From: Prevotella sp.
GTDB lineage: Bacteria > Bacteroidota > Bacteroidia > Bacteroidales > Bacteroidaceae
DNA length: 64,000 nucleotides
Assembly (NCBI GenBank): GCA_017413085.1
Contig: JAFPVC010000043.1
Coordinates: 1-64,000, forward strand
Reading direction: 5' to 3'
The notes below the pieces were generated by a model. That model was not told where the DNA came from, made no database searches, and saw nothing but the letters and a program-made list of their open reading frames with translations. The stretch's first letter is position 1, and the number at the start of each line of letters is the position of its first letter. Shown here piece by piece: positions 42,295 through 50,330 of this stretch. A program made the position numbers and the translations under genes.

Positions 42295-43353
42295 ATGAAG
42301 AAGTATTATCGAAAAATAGTATTTACAAATTCAAATATAAAAGCGGGGTTTAGATTTGAAGACAGATTTCAAATCTTACCTATCAATATGGGTGGGAAAC
42401 CTCAGAATCCCTGTGCACGACATTTCCCTCTTTATTTGGAATATACAATAGAATTTTCAAACGGAGAACCTAAAGATATTTTCGAATTAGGGGCGATTCG
42501 TATAAACAAAGAGAAGGAAATACTGAATTTGCTTTCTTGTTTGACCAATCATAGATTCTTTAATTATGACTCATCTATGATGGGATGGGGTATCATCTTG
42601 CCTAATAAACTATATGATGATATGACAGAAGAAGAAAAGAAGAATTTCAACAATCAAGAAAGTCAATTATTTTTGGGTGGATATATCTATAAAGGGCTGA
42701 AAGAGGATATGCAAATAGATCATTTTTCAGATTTAAAAGAGGAAATCGTATGCAAGGAGGCCAGAATGCATGAATATTATACAGATGATCCTGTTGATGA
42801 TTTCCAACATGAAATATCGTTCCCAAACACTATAAGTTCAGCACTCTACTATTATTTCAATCTTTCACAGAAAACAAGGGAGAAGGTTAATTCCTGTATT
42901 TATTTAGCATGTGACGGGATGGATATATCTGCACAAAAAAGAAGTTTGTCTTTCCTTTCTTATGTTTCAGCAATTGAAGGACTTGTTGACTTAGATGTAA
43001 ATGATGATGAGATTCAATTTGAATGCAAAAGTTGCCAATCAATCAAATCATCTCCCTATACTTGTCCTCAATGTGGACGACCTATTTGGGGTGTCAAACA
43101 GAAATTTGTCAACTTCCTATCTAAATTTGTAGCTGGTAGTGAGAAATCACAGAAGATATATAAAGATATTTATAATCTTCGGAGTAAAATGACTCATACA
43201 GGTAAACTCTTTTTAAGCGATTACGAATTATCTTTTAGTGAAAAACCGAATGTAAAGAATGAAGATGATTGGCTAATGAGGCTTAAGACTCTTCAATTAT
43301 TCAGAATATCACTAGATTGTTGGTTGAGGTATCCAAAGAAGAAGAAACAATAG
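42295..43353 (+). CDS. HEPN-like protein with a zinc ribbon
   Basis: 352 aa, no signal or membrane segment. A four-cysteine zinc ribbon lies at 244-260 (CKSC...CPQC) and is followed by a helical segment with LRSKMTHTGKLF, in which R296 and H301 make the R-x4-H ribonuclease motif of HEPN domains (ApeA-like arrangement). The N-terminal 180 residues are a beta-rich region of unknown type. Many such proteins act in phage defence by cutting RNA. It lies between the R-M pair and an XRE regulator. The HEPN call rests on one motif plus context. Confidence 0.55.
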   Translation: MKKYYRKIVFTNSNIKAGFRFEDRFQILPINMGGKPQNPCARHFPLYLEYTIEFSNGEPKDIFELGAIRINKEKEILNLLSCLTNHRFFNYDSSMMGWGIILPNKLYDDMTEEEKKNFNNQESQLFLGGYIYKGLKEDMQIDHFSDLKEEIVCKEARMHEYYTDDPVDDFQHEISFPNTISSALYYYFNLSQKTREKVNSCIYLACDGMDISAQKRSLSFLSYVSAIEGLVDLDVNDDEIQFECKSCQSIKSSPYTCPQCGRPIWGVKQKFVNFLSKFVAGSEKSQKIYKDIYNLRSKMTHTGKLFLSDYELSFSEKPNVKNEDDWLMRLKTLQLFRISLDCWLRYPKKKKQ

Positions 43354-43377
43354 AATAAATATAAATAGAGCATTATC

Positions 43378-43665
43378 ATGATATTTGGAAAGAAAATAAA
43401 AGAACTCAGAGAAGAGCGAGGATTGCTGCAACGACAATTGTCTGCGGCATTAGAGATTGATACACCTATGTATAGTAAAATAGAACGTGGTGAGAGAAAG
43501 GCAAAACGTAGCCAGATTCCTATCATGGCTAAGCTCTTCGGAGTGGGCGAAAAGGAACTGCTTACTATTTGGTTAGCAGACAAAGTCCTTGATACCGTAG
43601 AAGATGCAAGTGAAGTGAAAAATGATGCTATCGCTTACGTCCAAAACGAGATTGAGAATGAATAG
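43378..43665 (+). CDS. XRE-family helix-turn-helix regulator
   Basis: 95 aa. An HTH_3 domain fills residues 4-60 (KIKELREERGLLQRQLSAAL, MYSKIERGERKAKRSQIPIMAKLFGV). The C-terminal 30 residues form an acidic helix. Its size is like that of R-M controller proteins, and it follows the HEPN-like gene by 24 bp, so it may control that gene or the R-M operon. No operator could be assigned. Confidence 0.85.
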   Translation: MIFGKKIKELREERGLLQRQLSAALEIDTPMYSKIERGERKAKRSQIPIMAKLFGVGEKELLTIWLADKVLDTVEDASEVKNDAIAYVQNEIENE

Positions 43666-43770
43666 TAACATTTATATTAGTGCAGATTATTCAAGAGAGC
43701 ATGCTGCTCAATTCAAATCTTCATCAATGCAAGTACCGACACACCGGATGTCGGAGACCATGACGGAGAC

Positions 43771-43983
43771 ATGTCGGAGACGAAACTCACTGAGCGTCAG
43801 CAGAAAATCCTCAATCTCATCAAAGAGCCTCCGACAATAACAGGCAAACAAATGTCGGAGACTTTGTCGGTGAGCCAGCGCACCATCGAACGTGACCTCT
43901 CTGCTTTACAGAAGCATGACGTTTTGAAGCGTGAAGGCAAGGATAATGATGGTAAGTGGGTTATAATTTCTGTTAGTCACTGA
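43771..43983 (+). pseudogene. Winged-helix remnant of an AlbA_2/Schlafen-type ATP-binding protein
   Basis: 70 residues: KLTERQQKILNLIKEPPTI, MSETLSVSQRTIERDLSALQ and a strand KWVIISV make a DeoR-like winged helix. This is the usual last domain of Bacteroidota AlbA_2 ATP-binding proteins, where it follows short MSE(T/M) repeats like those just upstream in a different frame (MSETMTET). The large N-terminal part is absent. It may still be expressed as a small DNA-binding protein. Confidence 0.55.
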
Positions 43984-44008
43984 TTTGATTTAGCCCAATT
44001 CCATTAGC

Positions 44009-45109
44009 ATGACTTTATTTGAAGGAGAACAGAATGGCAGATATGAGACAGACCATCTACATATGGTTCTGAATGAACATATTGATTTTACTGAAGAGGG
44101 GTTAAGTGACGATAGGAAATATAGCATTTTTGTGCATGAGTATGTGCACTACTATCAACATTTTGCGACTTTATACGGCTCTCAATTCTGTAAAATGGCA
44201 AACCTGCTCTTTATTGAAACAAGAGCATTTTTGGAAGGTGCGGATAAAGTTGTAATGCCATTTGGAATATGGGAGCACAACGAAGGAATTTCTCGTTATA
44301 GAAACCGTGTAAAAGCGGTGTGCGGTAGCAAAAGTTGTAGCCATATTGTGGGTGATGTTGAGATTGATAGACGAGAAATACGAATTGCAGAAGAAGAGAA
44401 GAAAGCAGTTAAGATAGGTGTATATGACTATACCGAAGATGAAGCGTATGAGGACGGCTTCAATTTTGGCTATTATTGTATTATTGAGAGCATGGCTCAT
44501 TTGATTCAAAGGAAGATTTGGCCGGAGGTTGAGCATAATCAAATTCCATATGAATCTGCTGAAATCATTTGTAAATACTGGTATCCAGAAATAGAAGATG
44601 ATGAATTGCAGATTATTACTATTTGTATGTGTGCTTTAATGTATGATAACCCTGGAGTGGGGTTCTTTACAGCTATCGATTTTGCCAAGAATCATTCTGG
44701 TCTAAAAGGAGTTGAATTATTCAAGGAATTCATCCAAACTTCTTCCGTGGCATATAAAAACGAAAAATGTTCAATGGATTATACAGGGCAGAACATGCTT
44801 AATGAATATAAAGAGTCATTACAGTTCATGTGTGGGTGTACTTTAGAATACTATGACAAAGTAATTGATAGCTTTATACAAGATTATGAATCTGGCTTCT
44901 GCGGCTTACTAATGTGGCTATATACAGGCGATATAAAAGACAGAAAACAATTCATGACACTGGTAAATGCATATGGCTTACCATATTGTATCATGATTTG
45001 CAAAATGCCGTATTTATCCATTTTTTGTAGTTTACAAAAGTTAAATGCGTTAAATCTTCATCTTTTTCAATCTATTCAGAATTCTCGTCACCACTTTTCT
45101 ACCGTTTAA
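44009..45109 (+). CDS. Putative HExxH metalloprotease-like protein in the island
   Basis: 366 aa, cytoplasmic (no signal). The zincin motif is HEYVHYYQ (H43, E44, H47), and a later helix FGYYCIIESMAHLIQ could give the third ligand. It is otherwise a helical protein rich in Tyr, Cys and Met. I do not recognise a named family. The C-terminal 20 residues (LNLHLFQSIQNSRHHF) look unstructured and may be frayed at the island edge. Low G+C matches the other island genes. Role in defence is only suggested by its neighbours. Confidence 0.6.
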   Translation: MTLFEGEQNGRYETDHLHMVLNEHIDFTEEGLSDDRKYSIFVHEYVHYYQHFATLYGSQFCKMANLLFIETRAFLEGADKVVMPFGIWEHNEGISRYRNRVKAVCGSKSCSHIVGDVEIDRREIRIAEEEKKAVKIGVYDYTEDEAYEDGFNFGYYCIIESMAHLIQRKIWPEVEHNQIPYESAEIICKYWYPEIEDDELQIITICMCALMYDNPGVGFFTAIDFAKNHSGLKGVELFKEFIQTSSVAYKNEKCSMDYTGQNMLNEYKESLQFMCGCTLEYYDKVIDSFIQDYESGFCGLLMWLYTGDIKDRKQFMTLVNAYGLPYCIMICKMPYLSIFCSLQKLNALNLHLFQSIQNSRHHFSTV

Positions 45110-45135
45110 CTTGCAAATCACTGATATAAAGTAAT

Positions 45136-45435
45136 TTGCAAATACGATGCCTGAACAAAAAAGATTGTTTATTGTATGTTCCTTCAGAAAGCATCACGGC
45201 ATACAAAAATGCTGACGGATGGAAAGATTTCGACAATATCAAGGCCATACCGACTGGCGACTGTAATTCTGATGGAGGTATCACCATGGCGGATGCCAAC
45301 GCAGTGGTGAATTATTTCCTGGCCACAGACAAGCCGGAGGATTTCAACGAAGATGCCGCCGACGTGAACTGTGACGGACAAGTCACCATGGCAGATGCCA
45401 ATATGATAGTGAATATGTTCCTGGGAGGGAAGTAG
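45136..45435 (+). pseudogene. 3' fragment of a BspA-like leucine-rich repeat protein with a dockerin domain
   Basis: The frame starts without a usable ATG. It reads LYVPSESITAYKNADGWKDF, the standard last repeat of BspA-type LRR surface proteins, followed by a dockerin type I pair: GDCNSDGGITMADANAVV and DVNCDGQVTMADANMIV, each with a calcium-binding D-x-N-x-D-G loop. The long N-terminal part has been replaced by island DNA. It marks the right boundary of the accessory region. Confidence 0.82.
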
Positions 45436-45503
45436 AATTGAAGAATTGAAAGATTGAAGAATTGAAGAACTGAAGGATTGAAAAGTTGAAAGATTGAAGA
45501 GTT
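45434..45503. repeat. GATTGAAGAATTGAAGA-type simple repeat
   Basis: Degenerate 8-9-bp units (ATTGAAGA, ATTGAAAG) over 70 bp. Similar tracts lie at 46814-46858 and, inverted, at 59495-59527. Confidence 0.75.
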
Positions 45504-45510
45504 AAACTAA

Positions 45511-45546
45511 AATCGGTGATGCTCCAGATGTGGTGCATCACCGATT
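45511..45546. terminator. Terminator after the LolC/E-type gene (minus strand)
   Basis: AATCGGTGATGC pairs with GCATCACCGATT across an 11-nt loop; A-rich sequence precedes it on the plus strand, giving a T-run on the minus strand. Confidence 0.75.
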
Positions 45547-45588
45547 ATTCTATATCCTGTATAAAAAAGGAGAGGGCAGGATTTATGC

Positions 45589-46809
45589 TTAGGCTGTTTT
45601 TACTTGTCGTGCAGGATAAAGCACTGACACGAATCCTACGGCTACGACGGTTAGGAAAATCAGTGCCACGTCGGAGTAATGTACGCTGACGGGGTAGGCG
45701 TCTACGACAAAAGCACCGCTTGACTGACCGAGGCTTACCAAGCCGAACTGCTGTTGCAACAGGCAGAGCAACAGTCCCAGTGCAACGCCGACAACGGCGC
45801 CAATGATGCTGATGAGCCATCCCTCAAATATGAATATACGCTTTATCAGCGATGGGCGTGCACCGAGGGCGCGCAGAGTCGCAGCATCATTCTTTTTGTC
45901 GATAATAAGCATAGACAGTGAACCGATGATGTTGAAGCACGCCACAACGAGTATAAAGGTGAGGAATATGTAGGCCATCAGCTTTTCTATCTTCATGATG
46001 TTGAAAGTCTCAGCCTGCTGCTCGTAACGGTCCATGATGCGGAACTTGCTTCCTGCAATCTGTGTTAATTCTTTTTTGGCAGCAGCAGCATCAGTACCGG
46101 CTTTCAGTTTTATTTCAAGACGCGATATCTCGCCATCGCGCATGAAGAGGGAACGGGCGAAATCAATGCTCGTCAGTATGTAGTCCTTGTCGTATTTGCC
46201 CTGTTGCACGGCAAAGACCACGCCGGGCGAGAGTAGGGAGTCGGCAACGAAACCCTCCATTGGGTTCATCATGTCGAGCTGTCCCTCCCTGTTTGGTGCA
46301 TACACATGCAGGTAGCCCTGATATTGTGCCGACATGTTGAGCTGCTGAGCCAGCCGTATGCCTGGTATGCCGTATTGCAGGTCGGCAGCGTGCAGGTCGA
46401 AAGAACCGTCCCCATAGCATATATCACGGATATGAGTGAGTTTTTCGAAATTGTCGTCAACTCCCTTGATATGAACCATTGCCTGCTGGTCGCCGTAGAT
46501 AGCGAGAGCCTGATCCTCTATTGATTCGCTATACATCTCGACGCAGGAGGCATGCTTCAGTTTCTCTATTACGGGATCGTTGGCAGCGCAGGCCTTGCCT
46601 TCTGCCGGCACGACGGCTATTTGTGGGTCGAATGCAGTGAAGAATGTAGCGACCAGGTCGCTGAAACCATTAAATACGCTCATTACCACCACCATGGCCA
46701 TAGTGGCTACTGCCACACCCGTTACGGAGATGGCGGAGATGACATTGATTACGTTGGTGCTTTTCTTCGAGAATAGGTAACGGCGCGCTATGTAGAATGC
46801 TGTGCTCAC
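45589..46809 (-). CDS. LolC/LolE-type lipoprotein-release ABC permease (MacB/FtsX family)
   Basis: 406 aa. It has an N-terminal transmembrane helix (about 23-50, VINVISAISVTGVAVATMAMVVV), a large periplasmic domain (about 60-270) and three C-terminal helices (around 275-395), the FtsX/MacB permease layout. It should work with a LolD-type ATPase, not encoded here, to extract lipoproteins from the inner membrane. The last residues are short compared with some LolE proteins, but the frame is intact. It has its own promoter at 46896-46926. Confidence 0.85.
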   Translation of the reverse strand: MSTAFYIARRYLFSKKSTNVINVISAISVTGVAVATMAMVVVMSVFNGFSDLVATFFTAFDPQIAVVPAEGKACAANDPVIEKLKHASCVEMYSESIEDQALAIYGDQQAMVHIKGVDDNFEKLTHIRDICYGDGSFDLHAADLQYGIPGIRLAQQLNMSAQYQGYLHVYAPNREGQLDMMNPMEGFVADSLLSPGVVFAVQQGKYDKDYILTSIDFARSLFMRDGEISRLEIKLKAGTDAAAAKKELTQIAGSKFRIMDRYEQQAETFNIMKIEKLMAYIFLTFILVVACFNIIGSLSMLIIDKKNDAATLRALGARPSLIKRIFIFEGWLISIIGAVVGVALGLLLCLLQQQFGLVSLGQSSGAFVVDAYPVSVHYSDVALIFLTVVAVGFVSVLYPARQVKTA

Positions 46810-46895
46810 TTTTTATTTAGAGAATTGAAGAATTAAAGAATTGTAGAATTGAAGAGTTTATGAATAGAAGTGCAGGGGCATCTTGTTTTTCCATG

Positions 46896-46926
46896 CAAAA
46901 ATACTATAAAATATTCAGATATACAA
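46896..46926 (-). promoter_or_regulatory. Predicted promoter of the LolC/E-type gene
   Basis: Minus-strand TTG (46926-46924), a 20-bp spacer and TATTTTTG (46903-46896). Confidence 0.65.
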
Positions 46927-46974
46927 ATAATACTTGTTTTTATGTGGCATTTATTTAAAAACGAGGCTTAAAAC

Positions 46975-47006
46975 TTTGCATAAGTGACGGAAAAAACGTA
47001 ACTTTG
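46975..47006 (+). promoter_or_regulatory. Predicted msbA promoter
   Basis: TTTG (46975-46978), a 20-bp spacer and TAACTTTG (46999-47006). The ATG at 47016 is only about ten bases on, so the message would be nearly leaderless. Confidence 0.82.
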
Positions 47007-47015
47007 CACTCAAGT

Positions 47016-48848
47016 ATGAAGCAGTTTTTCCAAATAATGAAGCGCTACCTCATGCCATACAAGATGTATCTTGTGTGGTCGGTGCTACTCAACTTGTATT
47101 CGCAGTTGATGAACGTGTTCTCGTTTGTCGTCCTTATACCTATACTCAACATCCTTTTTCAGATAGACCAGAAGGTGTATCATTATAAGGAATGGACATG
47201 GACTACGCTTGACAAGGAATTGCTCGTAAACAACGGCTATGCGTACGTGCAGGAACTCATGGGCCAGTATGGCGCTTTCTATACTCTCTGTCTGATGGGA
47301 GTGGGACTGGTGGTAATGACAGCGATGAAGACCCTGGGCTATTTCGGTTCGCTGTCTGTGATGCTTCCATTGCGCACCGGCATAGTGAAGGATATACGCA
47401 TGGAGGTGTATCGCAAGGTGCTGTCGCTGCCGTTGGCTTTCTTCTCTGCGGAACGCAGGGGCGACATAGTGGCGCGCATGAGTGCCGATGTGCAGCAGGT
47501 GGAGAACTCGCTGACCAGTTCGGTTGATATGCTCATCCGTCATCCGATAGCCATTATCGTGTGTTTCTCCACTATGATATTCGTGAGCTGGGAACTGACT
47601 CTCTTTGTCATAATCGTGGCTCCGTTTGCCGGTATCATCATGGGGCAGGTAAGCAAGAGACTGAAAGCGCAGAGCACAGAGGCACAGACGCTGTGGGGCG
47701 ACCTGCTCTCGCAACTTGACGAAACGCTTGGCGGACTGCGTATCATTAAGGCATTCATAGCCGAAAGAAAGATGAACGACCGCTTTGAGGATATTAATGT
47801 TCGCTACCGCAAGTCGGTGATGACCGTTGCGATGCGACAGTCGTTGGCACACCCTATGTCAGAGTTCCTCGGTACAGTGGTTATCGTTATAGTGCTTACG
47901 TTTGGCGGATGGCTGATACTTACTGGGTCAAACCTTGTTGATGCCTCAACATTCATATTCTATATGGTGATACTATACAGCGTCATCAACCCGTTGAAGG
48001 AGTTTGTGAAGGCAATATACCAGATACCGCTTGGCCTGGCCTCAATGGATCGCATAGATTTCATACTGAATGCAGAAAATCCAATCAAGGAGCAGCCACA
48101 GCCACAGCCGCTGAATGGCTTCAATGATAAGGTGGAACTGCGTGATGTGTGTTTCCATTACAATGAAGGACGCGAGGTGCTCAGCCATGTAGACCTGACA
48201 GTGGAGAAAGGACGCACGATAGCACTTGTGGGACAGTCAGGCTCGGGCAAGTCAACGCTGGTTGATTTGATACCGCGTTACCATGATGTGACGGCTGGGC
48301 GGATACTCATTGACGGCCGTGACATACGCGAGGTGGGTATATCCGACCTGCGCAGCCTGATAGGCAACGTAAATCAGGAGGCAATACTGTTCAACGACAC
48401 CTTCTATAACAATATAACCTTTGGCGTTGAGAATGCAACGATGGAGCAGGTAATAGAGGCTGCAAAGATAGCCAACGCCCACGATTTCATAATGCAGTCA
48501 GAGAAAGGTTATGACACGATGATAGGTGACCGTGGCGGACGTCTGTCTGGTGGACAGCGGCAGCGTATAAGCATAGCCCGCGCCATACTGAAGAATCCGC
48601 CGATACTGATACTTGACGAGGCTACGTCAGCACTTGACACAGAGTCAGAGCATCTGGTGCAGGAAGCTCTTGAAAGACTGATGAAGAGCCGTACCACCGT
48701 GGCCATAGCCCACCGCCTGTCAACCATTCGCAATGCTGATGAGATTTATGTGCTGCACGAAGGAAGAATAGTGGAGCGGGGCCAGCACGACGAACTCATC
48801 ATGAAGAATGGTTACTACAAGCGGCTGTATGATATGCAGCAACTGTAG
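47016..48848 (+). CDS. msbA: MsbA-type lipid/drug ABC exporter (fused permease and ATPase)
   Basis: 610 aa from ATG 47016; the TTG at 47004 lies in the -7 box. Six transmembrane helices fill the first 330 residues. The ATPase domain has Walker A GQSGSGKST, signature RLSGGQRQRIS, Walker B ILILDEATSALD and the H-loop AHRLST. It acts as a homodimer in the inner membrane and probably flips lipid A or another lipid. Related multidrug exporters cannot be excluded, so the symbol is provisional. The downstream DUF1893 gene starts 77 bp later. Confidence 0.88.
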   Translation: MKQFFQIMKRYLMPYKMYLVWSVLLNLYSQLMNVFSFVVLIPILNILFQIDQKVYHYKEWTWTTLDKELLVNNGYAYVQELMGQYGAFYTLCLMGVGLVVMTAMKTLGYFGSLSVMLPLRTGIVKDIRMEVYRKVLSLPLAFFSAERRGDIVARMSADVQQVENSLTSSVDMLIRHPIAIIVCFSTMIFVSWELTLFVIIVAPFAGIIMGQVSKRLKAQSTEAQTLWGDLLSQLDETLGGLRIIKAFIAERKMNDRFEDINVRYRKSVMTVAMRQSLAHPMSEFLGTVVIVIVLTFGGWLILTGSNLVDASTFIFYMVILYSVINPLKEFVKAIYQIPLGLASMDRIDFILNAENPIKEQPQPQPLNGFNDKVELRDVCFHYNEGREVLSHVDLTVEKGRTIALVGQSGSGKSTLVDLIPRYHDVTAGRILIDGRDIREVGISDLRSLIGNVNQEAILFNDTFYNNITFGVENATMEQVIEAAKIANAHDFIMQSEKGYDTMIGDRGGRLSGGQRQRISIARAILKNPPILILDEATSALDTESEHLVQEALERLMKSRTTVAIAHRLSTIRNADEIYVLHEGRIVERGQHDELIMKNGYYKRLYDMQQL

Positions 48849-48925
48849 GCTGTAAAGTCATACCAAAGCATAGCCACGGCATTTCGGAACAATAGGGTTT
48901 ACTCTAATCTACAATATATAAGAAT

Positions 48926-49345
48926 ATGCAGGAACTGATAGAACGACTACAGCAATCTGGCTGCTCGCTCGTGGTATGCGATTCGCTTGGCCAGACTACG
49001 ACCTACAATAAGAAAGGCGTGCGCGACCTTGTGTGGCTGCTCGACAATGAGCCTTGGAGACTGCAGGGCGCTTATGTTGCAGACAAGGTTGTAGGCAAGG
49101 CTGCTGCCGGCCTTATGGTATGTGCTAACGTGGCAAGTGTGTATGGCATGACGATGAGCAGACAGGCACTGCCTCTTTTTGATGATGCCGGAATACCTTA
49201 TGAATATGAAGAACTGGTAGATGCCATCATCATTCCCGAGGGCGACAACCGTTGTCCTCTGGAGCAGATTGTGGAAGATGCGGTGACAGCAGAAGATGTA
49301 GAGCTGCTGTTGCGCGAACATTTTGAAGAGATGAAGAATAAGTAA
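48926..49345 (+). CDS. DUF1893 family protein
   Basis: 139 aa, cytoplasmic. The conserved core is seen as GVRDLVWLLDNEP and DKVVGKAAAGLMV, plus CPLEQIVEDA near the C-terminus. Function of the family is unknown; its fold is related to cytidine-deaminase-like enzymes. It is 20 bp upstream of tatA and in the same direction, so it is probably transcribed with the Tat genes. Confidence 0.85.
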   Translation: MQELIERLQQSGCSLVVCDSLGQTTTYNKKGVRDLVWLLDNEPWRLQGAYVADKVVGKAAAGLMVCANVASVYGMTMSRQALPLFDDAGIPYEYEELVDAIIIPEGDNRCPLEQIVEDAVTAEDVELLLREHFEEMKNK

Positions 49346-49365
49346 AACCATAAATACATACAATT

Positions 49366-49536
49366 ATGTTTGGATTAGGTTCACAGGAGGTGCTTATAAT
49401 AGCCCTCATCATACTGTTGCTATTCGGCGGCAAGAAAATACCCGAGATGATGAACGGCCTTGGAAAGGGCGTGAAAAGTTTCAAGGACGGAATGAAGGAA
49501 GATAGCAAGGACAATAACGATACATCTAATACGTAA
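49366..49536 (+). CDS. tatA: Twin-arginine translocase subunit TatA
   Basis: 56 aa. It begins [20 protein letters not shown], a single N-terminal membrane helix, followed by the conserved [20 protein letters not shown] hinge and amphipathic helix, and ends in an acidic tail. TatA forms the size-adapting pore for folded proteins. It lies 5 bp before tatC. Length is short but normal for this family in the phylum. Confidence 0.93.
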   Translation: MFGLGSQEVLIIALIILLLFGGKKIPEMMNGLGKGVKSFKDGMKEDSKDNNDTSNT

Positions 49537-49541
49537 AGAAG

Positions 49542-50273
49542 TTGACTTTCTGGGATCACCTCGACGAACTGCGTTCATCACTCATACGCGTATTAATTGT
49601 CGTAGCGGTGTTTGCCGTGGCTGCATTCATCCTGAAGGATGAACTGTTTGCCTTAGTCCTGGCACCGCAGGACAGTTCGTTTGTCACCTACCGCATTATT
49701 GCGGCAGAGTCGTTCCGCTTGCACTTGATGAACACAGGGCTGACCGAGCAGTTTATGATTCACATGCGTACGGCAGCTTATGCCGGACTGCTCGTTGCAT
49801 CTCCATACGTGCTGTATGAGGTGTTCCGCTTCGTATCGCCCGGGTTGTATGACAGTGAGCGTCGCTATGCCGTATGGCTTGTCGGGGCTGCATACGTTAT
49901 GTTTGTCGCAGGAACACTGGTCAATTACTTTGTGGTGTTCCCATTGACGGTGCATTTTCTTGGCACATATCAGGTAAGTGCGGAAGTTGAGAATATGCTG
50001 ACATTGCAGTCGTATGTGGACACCTTGCTTGGTATGAACCTCACGATGGGTATCGTGTTTGAACTGCCTGTAGTGTGTGCCTTAATGGCGCGGTTGGGGC
50101 TGCTTGGCCATGCGTTGATGAGCCGTTATCGCCGCCATGCAGTTGTTGTCATACTCATAGCGGCTGCAGTGATAACTCCTACGGGCGATGCCTTTACCCT
50201 GCTTGTGGTGTCGCTTCCGATATATCTGCTATATGAGGTAAGCATCTGGGTAGTGAGGCTCGTTGAGAAATAA
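49542..50273 (+). CDS. tatC: Sec-independent translocase TatC
   Basis: 243 aa, six transmembrane helices. The N-terminus MTFWDHLDELRSSLIR is the conserved TatC start, but the codon used is TTG at 49542; no ATG or GTG lies between it and the upstream in-frame stop at 49527. TatC binds the twin-arginine signal. The stop TAA is also the first three bases of a 16-bp triple repeat. The genes immediately downstream encode two proteins with twin-arginine motifs. Confidence 0.94.
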   Translation: MTFWDHLDELRSSLIRVLIVVAVFAVAAFILKDELFALVLAPQDSSFVTYRIIAAESFRLHLMNTGLTEQFMIHMRTAAYAGLLVASPYVLYEVFRFVSPGLYDSERRYAVWLVGAAYVMFVAGTLVNYFVVFPLTVHFLGTYQVSAEVENMLTLQSYVDTLLGMNLTMGIVFELPVVCALMARLGLLGHALMSRYRRHAVVVILIAAAVITPTGDAFTLLVVSLPIYLLYEVSIWVVRLVEK

Positions 50274-50318
50274 TTATACTGACATCTAATTATACTGACA
50301 TCTAATTATACTGACATC
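50271..50318. repeat. Three perfect 16-bp tandem repeats after tatC
   Basis: TAATTATACTGACATC occurs three times without change at 50271, 50287 and 50303. The first copy includes the tatC stop codon. A slippage-prone spacer before the ferredoxin gene. Confidence 0.92.
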
Positions 50319-50330
50319 ATTGATTAACCT

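Noticed and set aside
43622..43840. 72-aa ORF with MSETMTET
   Set aside because: Out of frame with the winged-helix remnant and without a recognisable fold; treated as part of the degraded gene.
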